Shown here: positions 1 to 8,568 of the stretch, piece after piece
How the letters are laid out: each line of letters opens with the position of its first letter
Numbering within the stretch: the stretch's first letter is position 1
Assembly (NCBI RefSeq): GCF_002259405.1
Contig: NZ_NPFW01000014.1
Span: 186,001 to 250,000, forward strand
DNA: 64,000 bases
Direction: 5' to 3'
Origin: Rhodococcus sp. 14-2483-1-2
GTDB lineage: Bacteria; Actinomycetota; Actinomycetes; Mycobacteriales; Mycobacteriaceae
Notes under the pieces: generated by a model
The model's database searches: none
Told to the model about the DNA's origin: nothing
Seen by the model: the letters and a program-made list of their open reading frames with translations, nothing else
Translations under genes and position numbers: made by a program

Positions 1-450
1 CTCGTCGAACTGGGTGGCCAGTTGATTCCAGGTCGCGTCGGAGAGAATCTTGGTGGCGATGAGTTCGTCGACCGCGGTCAGAATGGTTCGATACCGCGTC
101 GACAGTCCCGGTGCGTCGGGTCCGGTCTTGATCAGCTCGAGCAGATCCCGGTCGATGCCCGCTCGCTTGCCGAGGCGGATGTGGTGGTCCATCTCGTACG
201 CGGAATCGCGGAGGTGCGCCACGCGCAGGATCACCATTTCGGTTTCCTTGCGTGAGATCTTCCCGCCGGGCATCAGGTGGCCGCTGTAGAACAGCCAGGC
301 TCGGTAGAGACCACCGGTGCGCCCGAGGGTGGTGAACAAGTGAGGATTGGGCACCCCAGCACCTTTGGCGATCACCTTGCAGATGACCCAGTTGATGGGC
401 CCGAGGGTTTTGGCGGTTCCGGACGGAATGCGTGGTGTGGTCACAGCCAC
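1..450 (-). CDS. Carboxymuconolactone decarboxylase (CMD/AhpD-like) family protein, partial
   Basis: The C-terminus lies beyond the left edge; about 150 codons are visible. The reading frame was translated by hand from the complementary strand. The segment ETEMVILRVAHLRDSAYEMD followed by HHIRLGKRAGI matches the CMD core (E..ILRVA....YE...H...A..AGI). The CxxC pair of AhpD-type peroxidases is replaced by D-S-A-Y, so a thiol peroxidase role is unlikely. The family includes gamma-carboxymuconolactone decarboxylases and many uncharacterised members; the substrate cannot be read here. GTG at 450 is chosen because there is an in-frame stop near 499-501 and no ATG; GTG 444 is the alternative. It is divergent from the siderophore-binding lipoprotein gene. 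Confidence 0.75.
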   Translation of the reverse strand, partial: MAVTTPRIPSGTAKTLGPINWVICKVIAKGAGVPNPHLFTTLGRTGGLYRAWLFYSGHLMPGGKISRKETEMVILRVAHLRDSAYEMDHHIRLGKRAGIDRDLLELIKTGPDAPGLSTRYRTILTAVDELIATKILSDATWNQLATQFDE

Positions 451-488
451 ACCGTACCGACTGCCCGGCCGGACGTCACCGGGACGCA

Positions 489-507
489 GAAGGATAGGCT
501 AACCTCC
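489..507. promoter_or_regulatory. IdeR/DmdR-type iron box
   Basis: The site contains AGGCTAACCT. By hand count it matches about 14 of 19 positions of the actinobacterial iron-box consensus (TTAGGTTAGGCTAACCTAA). It lies 35 bp upstream of an iron-siderophore binding lipoprotein start. Known role of such sites: Fe(II)-loaded IdeR/DmdR represses the gene. Binding here is inferred. Confidence 0.7.
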
Positions 508-541
508 TTTCCATTCTGTACAATTTCCCCTCGGAGGACCC

Positions 542-1471
542 TTGACGAAGTCCAATGCCCGCATCATGGCCCTCGCCCTCACCATCGCCGCCCTCGGTGT
601 GACTGCGTCGGCGTGTTCGTCCACCGACGCCGTCTCCGACAGCGCAGGCAGCGCGACGCGATCGATCGAGACCGTCCGGGGAACGGTCGACGTTCCCGAG
701 ACCCCGCTGCGCGTCGTCACCCTCGAGCCGGTCGAGCTCGACACCACCGTCGCCCTCGGCGTCGTGCCCGTGGGCACCGCAGTGCTCAGCGAGGCGAGCG
801 GCGTGCCGTCGTACCTCGGTACCGAAGCCGCGGACATCGCGATGGTCGGTACGGTTGCCGAACCGACCATCGAGGACATCGCGGCCCTGCAGCCGGATCT
901 CATCCTGGGCACGGAGACTCGACATGCCGAGTACTACGACCAACTCACCGCCATTGCGCCGACGGTGTTCATGGCATCCCAATCCGATCCGTGGCGCGAG
1001 AACGTCAGGTTCGTCGGACGCACCCTCGGCAGGGAGGACGACGCGGAGAAACTGCTCACCGCGTACGACGACCGGTGTGCCGAGATTGCCGAGAAATTCG
1101 ACACCGCCGGCAAGACAGCACAATTGATTCGTCCACGCGCCGGCGAACTGACCCTGTACGGGCCGTCCTCGTTCGCCGGGAGCACCCTCGAATGCGCAGG
1201 CTTCACCACTCCGCCGAGGCCGGAATGGGCCGACGAGATCTCGGTCGACCTCTCGCCCGAGCTGGCGGCTCAGGCGGCCGCGGATCTGATCGTCGTCACC
1301 GCCTCGGACCCGTCGGACCCCGCAGCGATTCCGGCGTCGATCACCGCCAATGCGGCGGTTCTGCCGAATCCACACGCGGTGGATCTGTCGTACTGGATCA
1401 CCGGTGTCGGGCCCATGGGTGGGCAGACCGTGCTCGACGACATCGATCGGATTCTCTCGGGTAGTGCCTGA
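542..1471 (+). CDS. Iron-siderophore ABC transporter substrate-binding lipoprotein
   Basis: A 309-residue FecB/FhuD-type periplasmic binding protein that would capture a ferric siderophore at the outer face of the membrane. Signal peptide at residues 1-25 ending VTASAC, with Cys as lipidation site; then TVDVPETPLRVVTLEPVELD and IEDIAALQPDLIL, typical of the helical-backbone siderophore binders. Start is TTG at 542, preceded by GGAGG at 533-537; ATG at 566 in frame is the alternative. No permease or ATPase gene is adjacent, so it must work with a transporter elsewhere. The iron box at 489-507 predicts induction on iron limitation. Confidence 0.88.
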   Translation: MTKSNARIMALALTIAALGVTASACSSTDAVSDSAGSATRSIETVRGTVDVPETPLRVVTLEPVELDTTVALGVVPVGTAVLSEASGVPSYLGTEAADIAMVGTVAEPTIEDIAALQPDLILGTETRHAEYYDQLTAIAPTVFMASQSDPWRENVRFVGRTLGREDDAEKLLTAYDDRCAEIAEKFDTAGKTAQLIRPRAGELTLYGPSSFAGSTLECAGFTTPPRPEWADEISVDLSPELAAQAAADLIVVTASDPSDPAAIPASITANAAVLPNPHAVDLSYWITGVGPMGGQTVLDDIDRILSGSA

Positions 1472-1475
1472 CGCG

Positions 1476-2144
1476 TCAGATTCGGACGGCTCCCGCCAGC
1501 GCCGCAGCTTGCTCGGCCCGCTCGAGCACTCGATCGCGTGAGGAATCGATGTGAGCCAGTAGCAGTTCCAGTGCCGAGTCCAGGGTCCCGGCGAGCACGC
1601 GTTCGACGATGTCGATGTGTTGATCGATCGCCGAGACGACGGCGGCGGCGTCGAGTCCGCCGAGTATCCGAACCGGACGCACCTTGGCGTTGACGGTACA
1701 CAGCGCCTCGGTCAGAGCCGGATTACCCGACGCGGCCAACAATGTGACGTGGAAGTTCTCGTCGAGCGACACCAGATCGTCGGTAGTCCCGGGAGGGTCG
1801 GCACGCAAGCCGATCCAGGTGTCCAACAGGTTCGACAGCGACGACCGATCGACCGGGTGGGACATCGAGCGAGTGATGCCGCGGGCTTCGAGGGTGGCCC
1901 GCAGCTCGTAGAGATCGGGCAGTTCGCCGAGTCGTGGGCGGTACGCGTGGAGACCGGCGTCGTCGCGGGTGACGAGGCCGTCCGCCTGCAACCGCGCCAG
2001 TGCCTCGCGCACCGGAGTGCGCGAGACACCGTACAGCTCGGCGAGACGCTCCTCGCCGAGCCGTTCCGTGGAGCTGATGGCACCGGAGATCAGATCCCGG
2101 CGCAGTGACGAATAGACCTTCTCGCGAAGGTCCTTGCGCGGCAC
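1476..2144 (-). CDS. GntR family transcriptional regulator (FCD/FadR type)
   Basis: 222 residues. The N-terminal winged helix (about 5-70) contains GEERLAELYGVSRTPVREAL, the standard GntR recognition helix. An all-helical FCD effector domain follows (about 80-210), with LDENFHVTLLAASGNP and a late SRDRVLE segment. FCD regulators usually bind a carboxylate, often through a metal. GTG start at 2144, 11 bp after the urtE stop, so it is probably the last gene of the urt operon and may regulate it. The ligand is unknown. Confidence 0.85.
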   Translation of the reverse strand: MPRKDLREKVYSSLRRDLISGAISSTERLGEERLAELYGVSRTPVREALARLQADGLVTRDDAGLHAYRPRLGELPDLYELRATLEARGITRSMSHPVDRSSLSNLLDTWIGLRADPPGTTDDLVSLDENFHVTLLAASGNPALTEALCTVNAKVRPVRILGGLDAAAVVSAIDQHIDIVERVLAGTLDSALELLLAHIDSSRDRVLERAEQAAALAGAVRI

Positions 2145-2155
2145 GATGCGTCCGG

Positions 2156-2848
2156 TCAGATTGCCATGGCTGCGCGGACGTCCGCCTCGGACTCGGCTCC
2201 GCCCACGCCGGTGGACGTGATGCGGCCGGCCTCGAGAATGTAGTAGTTCTGCGCAGACTCGAGTGCGAAGCCGATGTGCTGTTCCACCAACAACACTCCG
2301 AGGCCTCCGCGTCGGGTGAGTTCGATGACGGTGCGTTCGATCTCGGCGACGACCGACGGCTGGATGCCCTCGGTCGGCTCGTCCAGGATCAACATCCGCG
2401 GTTCGGTGATCAGTGCCCGCGCGATCGCGAGCTGCTGGCGCTGACCGCCCGAGAGCAATCCCGCTCTGCGACCGAGCAATTCCTTCAACGCCGGAAAGAG
2501 ATCGAGTGCCTCGTCGACGAGAGCTTTACCGCGCTTGCGGCCGTCGGCGACGACCTGCAGATTCTCGGCCGTGGTCAACTGGCCGAACGACTGTTGACCC
2601 TGGGGCACGTACGCGAGTCCGCGGGCGACGCGGGCGCTGGGACGCAACGCGCTCACGTCCTCACCGTCGAACATGACCTTGCCGGAATTGACCTTGAGCA
2701 ATCCGACCGCTGCTCGCAGCAGAGTGGTCTTGCCCGCGCCGTTGTGTCCCATCACCGCGGCCACACCGTCGGCCGGAACCGTCAGCGACGCACCGTGAAT
2801 CACCTCGCTGCGGCCGTAACCGGTACGCACATCGACCAGTTCAAGCAT
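2156..2848 (-). CDS. urtE: Urea ABC transporter ATP-binding subunit UrtE
   Basis: 230-residue LivF-like ATPase. Walker A GHNGAGKT near residue 34, Q-loop in VPQGQQSFGQL, signature LSGGQRQQ, Walker B RMLILDEPTEGIQPS and H-switch VEQH. GQLTTAENL and EGIQPSVVAEIE are typical of UrtE within the branched-chain amino acid family. It pairs with UrtD to drive urea uptake at the cytoplasmic face. Its start overlaps the urtD stop by 8 bp. Assignment as urea rather than amino acid transport rests on the five-gene urtABCDE order. Confidence 0.92.
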   Translation of the reverse strand: MLELVDVRTGYGRSEVIHGASLTVPADGVAAVMGHNGAGKTTLLRAAVGLLKVNSGKVMFDGEDVSALRPSARVARGLAYVPQGQQSFGQLTTAENLQVVADGRKRGKALVDEALDLFPALKELLGRRAGLLSGGQRQQLAIARALITEPRMLILDEPTEGIQPSVVAEIERTVIELTRRGGLGVLLVEQHIGFALESAQNYYILEAGRITSTGVGGAESEADVRAAMAI

Positions 2849-3671
2849 GACCGGCTCCTTCTTCTGCGATCTGTTCGAGTTCCTCGCCCGCCGCTGCGGT
2901 GCCGAGATAGACCTCTTGGACCTTCGGATCGGCCTGTACCTCGGCCACGGTGCCCTCGGCCAGAACGCGTCCGGCAGCCAACACCGTCACCGAGGTGGCG
3001 AACATGCGCATGAAGTCCATGTCGTGCTCCACCACCACTACGGTCCGCTCACCGCCGATGCGTTGCAGCAGCTGACCTGTCTCCTCGCGTTCCTCGTGAC
3101 TCATTCCGGCGACCGGCTCGTCGAGTAGAAGCACATCGGCGTTCTGCACCAACAGCATTCCGATCTCGAGCCACTGCTTCTGACCGTGCGCGAGAATTCC
3201 CGCGGGTTTGTCACGCTCGGCCGTCAGACCGATGGTCTCGAGAGCCTCCTCGATGGCAGGCAGCACCGATCCGCGACGACGCAACATCGTCAGCACCGAT
3301 CGTCCGGATCCGGCGGCGATGTCCAGGTTCTGCAGCACCGTCAGATTCTCGAAGATGCTGGCGGTCTGGAAGGTTCGGCCGATGCCGAGGCGGGCGATCT
3401 GATGCACCTTCTTGCCCAGCAGTTCCACTCCGGATTTGGTGACCGAGCCGGTCGCCGGGACGAGGCCGGTGATGGCGTCGATCAGCGTGGTCTTGCCGGC
3501 ACCGTTGGGTCCGATGAGAAAGCGTAGATCGCCCTGCATCAGCGTCAGATCGACGTTGGTGTTGGCCTTGAAACCGTCGAAACTGACTGTCAGGTCGCGT
3601 ACTTCGAGGTACTGACTCGACATGCCGGCGTTGCCGCCGAACGTGGGCTGCGGACCTTCGACATGGATCAT
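2841..3671 (-). CDS. urtD: Urea ABC transporter ATP-binding subunit UrtD
   Basis: 276-residue LivG-like ATPase. Walker A GPNGAGKTT, GIGRTFQTASIFENLTVLQN, a signature of the UrtD form (AHGQKQWLEIG instead of LSGGQ), Walker B VLLLDEPVAGMS and switch His VVVEHDMDFMR. The HGQKQWLEIG signature is characteristic of UrtD and is good evidence that this is a urea system. The annotated start gives a 16-residue extension before MSSQYLEVRDL; that inner Met is an alternative start. The ATG overlaps the urtC stop by 4 bp. Confidence 0.92.
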   Translation of the reverse strand: MIHVEGPQPTFGGNAGMSSQYLEVRDLTVSFDGFKANTNVDLTLMQGDLRFLIGPNGAGKTTLIDAITGLVPATGSVTKSGVELLGKKVHQIARLGIGRTFQTASIFENLTVLQNLDIAAGSGRSVLTMLRRRGSVLPAIEEALETIGLTAERDKPAGILAHGQKQWLEIGMLLVQNADVLLLDEPVAGMSHEEREETGQLLQRIGGERTVVVVEHDMDFMRMFATSVTVLAAGRVLAEGTVAEVQADPKVQEVYLGTAAAGEELEQIAEEGAGHA

Positions 3672-4759
3672 CGCGTCAGTTCCTTCTCTGGCTCTTCGCT
3701 CGGTTCGGGAACCGGTTCGGATTCCTTCTTTCGTTTGCGCAGCGCGAACAGTCCCGCGATACCGGCGGGGAAGAACCCGACGACCACCACGAACAGCAGA
3801 CCCTGCGCATACGTCCAGCCCGACGGGAACTGCTCGGACAGTGTGGTCTGGGCCCAGGCGACGCCGAGCGCGCCGAGGACCGGGCCGAGCAGGGTGGTGC
3901 GACCGCCGATCGCGACACCGATGAGGAACGCGATGGACGGGACGATGCCGACGTCGTTGGGGGAGATGATGCCGACGATCGGAACGAACAGTGCGCCCGC
4001 GAGACCCGCGAAGAACGCGGCGGCCACGTAGGCCACGATCTTGACGTTGGCGGGGTCGTACCCGAGGAACCGCACCCGCTCCTCCTGATCGCGCACCGCC
4101 ACCAACAGCTCGCCGTAGCGCGAGTACATCAGCTGGCGGGTGATGGCGACGACGACGAGCAGTACGCCTGCGGCGATGAAGAACAGCATCTGCTTGTTCG
4201 CAGGGTCGTTGAGGTTGAACCCGAAGAACGTACGGAACCTGTTGAGACCGTTGGATCCACCGGTGCTCTGCTGCCCGATGAGCAGAATGGCGAACGCGGC
4301 GGCGAGTGCCTGGCTGAGGATCGCGAAGTACGCGCCCTTGACTCGACGCTTGAACACGCCGAGACCGAGCACCAGTGCCACCAGGGCCGGCACGAACAGG
4401 ATGCCCAGGATCGTGGTGATCGGCGAGGTGAACGGCACCCAGTACGAGGGCAGTTCGCGAATTCCGGCGATCGACATGAAGTCCGGTACGTCGTCACCAC
4501 GCAGATCGGCGTCGGAGATCTTCAGGTGCATGGCCATGATGTAGGCACCGATGCCGAAGAAGACACCCTGCCCGAGGGTGAGCATTCCGCCACGCCCCCA
4601 TGCCAATCCGATTCCGACGGCGACGATGGCGTAGCAGATGAACTTGCCCAGCAGGTTCAGCCGGAAGTCGCTGAGGACGGCCGGAGCGACGGCGAACAAC
4701 AGAATCGCGGCGAGCGCGAATCCCAGTAGAGCGCCGCGCTTGGCGATGAACTCGCTCAT
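3668..4759 (-). CDS. urtC: Urea ABC transporter permease UrtC
   Basis: 363-residue LivM-like permease with about 9-10 hydrophobic segments. Recognisable parts are GLAWGRGGMLTLGQGVFFGIGAY near residue 55 and VRDQEERVRFLGYDPANVK, the cytoplasmic loop that contacts the ATPase. The start is ATG 4759, which overlaps the urtB stop in an ATGA; the frame stays open upstream but that stretch is the urtB gene in another frame. The tail is charged (KRKKESEPVPEPSEEPEKE). It forms the translocation path with UrtB. Confidence 0.92.
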   Translation of the reverse strand: MSEFIAKRGALLGFALAAILLFAVAPAVLSDFRLNLLGKFICYAIVAVGIGLAWGRGGMLTLGQGVFFGIGAYIMAMHLKISDADLRGDDVPDFMSIAGIRELPSYWVPFTSPITTILGILFVPALVALVLGLGVFKRRVKGAYFAILSQALAAAFAILLIGQQSTGGSNGLNRFRTFFGFNLNDPANKQMLFFIAAGVLLVVVAITRQLMYSRYGELLVAVRDQEERVRFLGYDPANVKIVAYVAAAFFAGLAGALFVPIVGIISPNDVGIVPSIAFLIGVAIGGRTTLLGPVLGALGVAWAQTTLSEQFPSGWTYAQGLLFVVVVGFFPAGIAGLFALRKRKKESEPVPEPSEEPEKELTR

Positions 4760-5640
4760 ACCAGGCTCCTTGTCTTGACGGCGAACAAGCCCTGCGGGCG
4801 GGCCTGCAGGAAGATCACGATGAGCACGAACACGATGACCTTGGCGATCGACGCGGTGGTGCTGTACTCGATGAACGAGTTGAGGATTCCCAGAGCGAAG
4901 GCGGCGATGACCGCACCCTTGATCTGGCCGAGGCCGCCGACGACGACCACCAGGAAGGCGTCGATCAGATAGCTCTGTCCCACAGTGGAACTGGTGGAAC
5001 CGATCAGGGTGAGCGCGACGCCTGCGACACCGGCGAGACCGGAGCCGAGGAAGAACGTCGAGATGTCGGTCCTGCGGCTCGAGATGCCCGAGGTCTCCGC
5101 GAGATCGCGGTTCTGGACCACCGCGCGGATGCGTCGACCCATCGCGGTCTTCTTCAATGCGATCGACAGCGCGACAACGGCGACGACCGCGAGGACGAGG
5201 ATGAAGATTCTGGTCTTGGGCACCACGGCACCGAGGATGTCGACGCCACCGGTCAGCCATCCCGGGGACACGACGTTGACCGCCGGCGCTCCGAAGATGT
5301 CGCGAGCGAGCTGCTGCAGGATGAGTCCGACGCCGAACGTCACGAGCAGGGTGTCGAGTGGTCGGTGGTACATGCGCTGAATCAGCGTGACCTCCAACAA
5401 CACTCCCATGGCACCACCGACGAGGAAGCCGACGATCAGAGAGATGAACAGTGATGCGCCGCCGGTGGAGACGATCTGCTGCACCACGTAGGCCGTGTAC
5501 GAACCGGCCATGATGAACTCGCCGTGCGCCATGTTGATGACGCCCATCTGACCGAACGTCAGTGAGAGCCCGAGGGCGGCGAGGAGAAGAATGGATCCGA
5601 TCGACAGGCCGGTGAACAACTGTCCGATCACGACGTCCAT
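4756..5640 (-). CDS. urtB: Urea ABC transporter permease UrtB
   Basis: 294-residue LivH-like permease beginning MDVVIGQLFTGLSIGSILLL. GLSLTFGQMGVINMAHGEF (about 30-50) is the conserved permease motif, and the loop AVVQNRDLAETSGI is the ATPase-coupling segment. The frame is open to 5697, but ATG 5640 is chosen because AAGGAG lies 7 bases before it and homology begins there. Extending upstream would run through the urtA-urtB hairpin. Confidence 0.92.
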   Translation of the reverse strand: MDVVIGQLFTGLSIGSILLLAALGLSLTFGQMGVINMAHGEFIMAGSYTAYVVQQIVSTGGASLFISLIVGFLVGGAMGVLLEVTLIQRMYHRPLDTLLVTFGVGLILQQLARDIFGAPAVNVVSPGWLTGGVDILGAVVPKTRIFILVLAVVAVVALSIALKKTAMGRRIRAVVQNRDLAETSGISSRRTDISTFFLGSGLAGVAGVALTLIGSTSSTVGQSYLIDAFLVVVVGGLGQIKGAVIAAFALGILNSFIEYSTTASIAKVIVFVLIVIFLQARPQGLFAVKTRSLV

Positions 5641-5658
5641 AGAGGAGCTCCTTCGGAG

Positions 5659-5704
5659 CATGTGAGTGGAACTTCGTAGCAGGCTACGAAGTTCCACTCA
5701 CATG
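5659..5704 (-). terminator. Perfect inverted repeat between urtA and urtB
   Basis: Arms 5659-5680 and 5683-5704 are 22 bp each, perfectly complementary, separated by two bases (AG). It starts 9 bp after the urtA stop and ends 19 bp before the urtB start. No U-tract follows, so it is more likely an attenuator or an mRNA 3'-end stabiliser than a full terminator. That would give more binding protein than permease, as is common in ABC operons. Confidence 0.8.
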
Positions 5705-5712
5705 GGAGGTGG

Positions 5713-6990
5713 TCAGTTGAGGTCTGCGGCCCAGTCGTAGGTCTCGAGGAACGGGTCGGGTGCAATCGCTTCGGGGGACTCCCACACTGTGTAGATCAGT
5801 CCGTCGGCACGGATCTCACCGATGCGGGCGGTCTTGGAGATGTGGTGGTTGTCGCCGTCGATGACGACCTCGCCCTCGGGAGCGGCGAAGCTGACTCCGT
5901 CGGCCGCGGCCTGAACGTCCGCCACGGCAAAGGAATCGGCCTTCTCGACGGTGTTCTTCCACAGGTAGACCGAGGTGTAGGCGGCTTCCATGGGGTCCGA
6001 GGTGGGCTTGTCGGCACCGTACTTCGCCTTGTAGTCGGCAACGAACTTGGTGTTCTCGGGGCTGTCGACGGTCTGGTAGTAGTTCCAGGCGGTCAGCTGG
6101 CCCTCGATGTTGGCCGCACCGATGCCGGCGACTTCCTCTTCGGCGATGGAGACCGAGATGACCGGCATGTCAGCAGCTTTGAGGCCGGCGTTGGTGTACT
6201 CGCGGAAGAACGCGACGTTCGAGTCGCCGTTGAGGGTGTTGAACACCGCGTCGGCGTCGGCCGAGCGCACCTTGTTGACGATGGTGGAGAAGTCCGTCGA
6301 TCCGAGCGGGGTGTAATCCTCGCCCTTGATCTCGATGCCGTTCGCGGCGGCGTAGGCCTTGATCTCACGGTTGGCGGTCTGCGGGAAGACGTAGTCGCTA
6401 CCGACGAGGTACAGCGACTTGACGCCCTGTTCCTTGAGGTAGTCCAGGGCCGGGATGATCTGCTGATTGGTGGTGGCACCGGTGTAGAAGATGTTGTCCG
6501 ACGCCTCGAGTCCCTCGTACTGCACGGGGTAGTAGAGGAGAGCGTCGTTGTCCTCGAACACGGGCAGCATGGCCTTGCGGCTCGACGAGGTCCATCCGCC
6601 GAATACCGCTGCGACACAGTCGCTGCTGATCAGCTTCTCGGCCTTCTCGGCGAACACCGTCGGCTCCGACGCGCCGTCCTCGGCGACGACCTCGATCTGC
6701 TTGCCGTTGACTCCGCCCGCTGCGTTGATCTGCTCGACGGCCAACGCGATCGAATCACGCACCGTCACTTCGCTGATCGCCATGGTGCCGGACAGGGAGT
6801 TGAGCGAGCCGACCTTGATGGTGTCACCGGAGGTGTCGACACACGAGGTGGCAGAACCGCCGCCGCCATCGGCGGAGGTGGTGTCGCTCGCCTTGCTTCC
6901 GCACGCGGTGGCTACCAGGCTCAATGCAGCCAGCGCTGCGGGAACGACCATGACGCGCTTGAAGGACATGCGCTTCGAGACAGCAGGCAT
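5713..6990 (-). CDS. urtA: Urea ABC transporter substrate-binding protein UrtA
   Basis: 425-residue lipoprotein. Signal peptide with lipobox LVATAC (Cys near 30). The mature protein starts [20 protein letters not shown], the UrtA/AmiC/LivJ-type type-I periplasmic binding fold. [16 protein letters not shown] and [19 protein letters not shown] are close to the known UrtA/FmdD motifs and distinguish it from LivJ. It is the first gene of urtABCDE on the minus strand. The upstream 180 bp contain a GlnR-like half-site pair at 7078-7102, consistent with induction under nitrogen limitation. Confidence 0.93.
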   Translation of the reverse strand: MPAVSKRMSFKRVMVVPAALAALSLVATACGSKASDTTSADGGGGSATSCVDTSGDTIKVGSLNSLSGTMAISEVTVRDSIALAVEQINAAGGVNGKQIEVVAEDGASEPTVFAEKAEKLISSDCVAAVFGGWTSSSRKAMLPVFEDNDALLYYPVQYEGLEASDNIFYTGATTNQQIIPALDYLKEQGVKSLYLVGSDYVFPQTANREIKAYAAANGIEIKGEDYTPLGSTDFSTIVNKVRSADADAVFNTLNGDSNVAFFREYTNAGLKAADMPVISVSIAEEEVAGIGAANIEGQLTAWNYYQTVDSPENTKFVADYKAKYGADKPTSDPMEAAYTSVYLWKNTVEKADSFAVADVQAAADGVSFAAPEGEVVIDGDNHHISKTARIGEIRADGLIYTVWESPEAIAPDPFLETYDWAADLN

Positions 6991-7077
6991 CTACGGCCCT
7001 TTCGGAGGTTTTGTATACGGAGTTGTATTCGCGATTGCGAACAGTAAAGGGAAGTTATTGCGTCGGTATGTTCTGCG

Positions 7078-7102
7078 GTCACGAGTCTGTTTCCCGCGTT
7101 AC
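7078..7102 (-). promoter_or_regulatory. Possible GlnR-type operator upstream of urtA
   Basis: On the minus strand the order is GTAAC, four bases, GAAAC, six bases, GTGAC. The GAAAC-n6-GTGAC part fits the actinobacterial GlnR pattern (GTnAC-n6-GAAAC repeated); the outer GTAAC is two bases too close. It sits about 90 bp upstream of the urtA start. Nitrogen control of urea uptake by GlnR is known in actinobacteria. The match here is partial. Confidence 0.35.
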
Positions 7103-7171
7103 GCGGACGTAAATGCCGTGAGATGACAACTCCTCTTGACATTTTATGACAAGCAGAGTTGACTTTTGGGT

Positions 7172-7384
7172 ATGCCCGGAACGAACAACGTTCGCGCGCA
7201 TCGCAAATTGGCACGCATCACCCAGGCCGAACTCGGCAGCATCTGCGGGGTGAGTCGTCAGAGCATCGTCTCCGTCGAAGGCGGCGACTATGCGCCGAGC
7301 GTCTACCTGGCGCTGCGATTGGCGCGCGCACTCGATACGACGGTGGAAACACTGTTCGGAGACGAAGGAGAGTCCTCATCATGA
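7172..7384 (+). CDS. Small XRE family HTH regulator
   Basis: A 70-residue protein that is essentially one helix-turn-helix: VRAHRKLARITQAELGSICGVSRQSIVSVE, then YAPSVYLALRLARALDTTVETLF. This is the compact YozG/SinR-like class that often controls a neighbouring membrane protein. ATG 7172 is preferred over TTG 7166, as homology begins MPGTNNVRAHR. Its stop overlaps the next ATG (ATGA at 7381-7384), so the two are translationally coupled. Confidence 0.85.
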   Translation: MPGTNNVRAHRKLARITQAELGSICGVSRQSIVSVEGGDYAPSVYLALRLARALDTTVETLFGDEGESSS

Positions 7385-7899
7385 GCGCATTCGTCAGAGC
7401 AGCCCGATTCGTCGGTGACCTCGACGACGAGTTCTACGCCGACGAGCTGCAACGTGACATCTGGAACGAGGCCTCGGCCGTCGGATTCCAGTCACTGCTG
7501 TGGATCGGGTTGATCGCGGGCGCGATCCTGCCCTATGTGGCGGGTGTCACCGGGGCGTGGGTGGCGTTGGGCATTCTGTTCGCGTTGATCGTCGCGTCGA
7601 CGGTAGTGCAGGGATATGCCCGATCCAGGGGCGTAGAGGTGTACTCGGCGCAAGAGTTTCGCCGCCCACGGCTCGCAATAGCCGTTGTCCTGTATCTCGT
7701 CGGCAGTCTCGGTGCAATCGTTCGGCTGTTCGGCACGTTCGGCGACGTCAGTCTGGCGACGTGGGTGGGTCTGGCAACCGGTGCGGTCGCAGGTGCCTGC
7801 GTGGCCATTGTGATCGTCAAGCTGAGGCAGCGCCGGGTGCGCAACGCCGAGCTCGCCGCCGAGAAGGCCGAACTGCAGGGCTTCGAGGAGACGGACTGA
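7381..7899 (+). CDS. Four-helix membrane protein of unknown function
   Basis: 172 residues. An N-terminal polar stretch (DLDDEFYADELQRDIWNEAS) is followed by four hydrophobic segments at about 36-53, 57-75, 98-117 and 125-147. A charged coiled tail rich in Arg, Ala and Glu (LRQRRVRNAELAAEKAEL) ends the protein. No catalytic motif is visible. The ATGA overlap with the XRE gene suggests a regulator-membrane protein cassette. I do not recognise the family with confidence. Confidence 0.8.
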   Translation: MSAFVRAARFVGDLDDEFYADELQRDIWNEASAVGFQSLLWIGLIAGAILPYVAGVTGAWVALGILFALIVASTVVQGYARSRGVEVYSAQEFRRPRLAIAVVLYLVGSLGAIVRLFGTFGDVSLATWVGLATGAVAGACVAIVIVKLRQRRVRNAELAAEKAELQGFEETD

Positions 7900-8123
7900 T
7901 TCTGGCGCCGCGAATCAGCAGCGCGGAGTTTTACAGGGTGCAAAGATACGTAAAGATATCGGTTCGAACGGTCTGCTCGCAGATCCGCGGTACGGGAGGT
8001 ATGTTCTGACCGATGACATCGAGATTCCCTGGATGTTTGCGGCTGTGGGTGGGCTGGTCGGAGGCGGGTTCGTAACGCGGACGGTTGCGCCCCCGATGTA
8101 AAGGAAGGCTCGGGTCGAGGCCG

Positions 8124-8558
8124 ATGACGATGTGTGAAACCAATCCGTCTTCCATCGCGCCACGAACCAATAACGAGACCACGTCGGACGTTCACCTTCG
8201 GGTGGAGCACGCTAACAGGGAAGTCGAGGCCGTGCGCAGAGACAAGAGTTACCTTAGACTCGTCGGATCGAGCACGCCGCAGCCCACGATCGAGGCTCTC
8301 GGCGGACCGAAGACCATCACGGTTCACGTGGACAACGTCCTGCCGGGGCAAATGTGCGAAGTTCTGCACAACGGGATGCTGTCGTTGAGTCGGCGTGTGG
8401 TCGTGGACGAGAACGCCACCAGCATCACCATCACCACGTTCAACCTCAAGCAGGGTGAATACAACGTCTCACTGCGTCTCGACGGACGCCTGGACTGCGT
8501 GACCGAGGCGCACACCGTCACCGTCGGCGAGCAGCTCGAGGTTCGTCGCAGCTCGTAG
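8124..8558 (+). CDS. Hypothetical protein with a beta-rich C-terminal domain
   Basis: 144 residues from ATG 8124; ATG 8130 is an alternative with GAGG at 8117-8120 at better spacing, and TTG 8085 would add 13. The N-terminal 50 residues are polar and low in hydrophobics. From about 60 the sequence alternates like an Ig-type beta sandwich (KTITVHVDNVLPGQMCEVLH, TSITITTFNLKQGEYNVSL). No signal peptide or catalytic motif is seen, and the family is not recognised. The gene stands alone, convergent with aguA. Confidence 0.6.
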   Translation: MTMCETNPSSIAPRTNNETTSDVHLRVEHANREVEAVRRDKSYLRLVGSSTPQPTIEALGGPKTITVHVDNVLPGQMCEVLHNGMLSLSRRVVVDENATSITITTFNLKQGEYNVSLRLDGRLDCVTEAHTVTVGEQLEVRRSS

Positions 8559-8568
8559 TACCCGACTG

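Noticed and set aside
3668..5260. A single 530-codon frame that might be a UrtB-UrtC fusion
   Set aside because: The N-terminal 167 codons are the urtB gene read in the wrong frame. UrtC starts at 4759 with an ATGA overlap.
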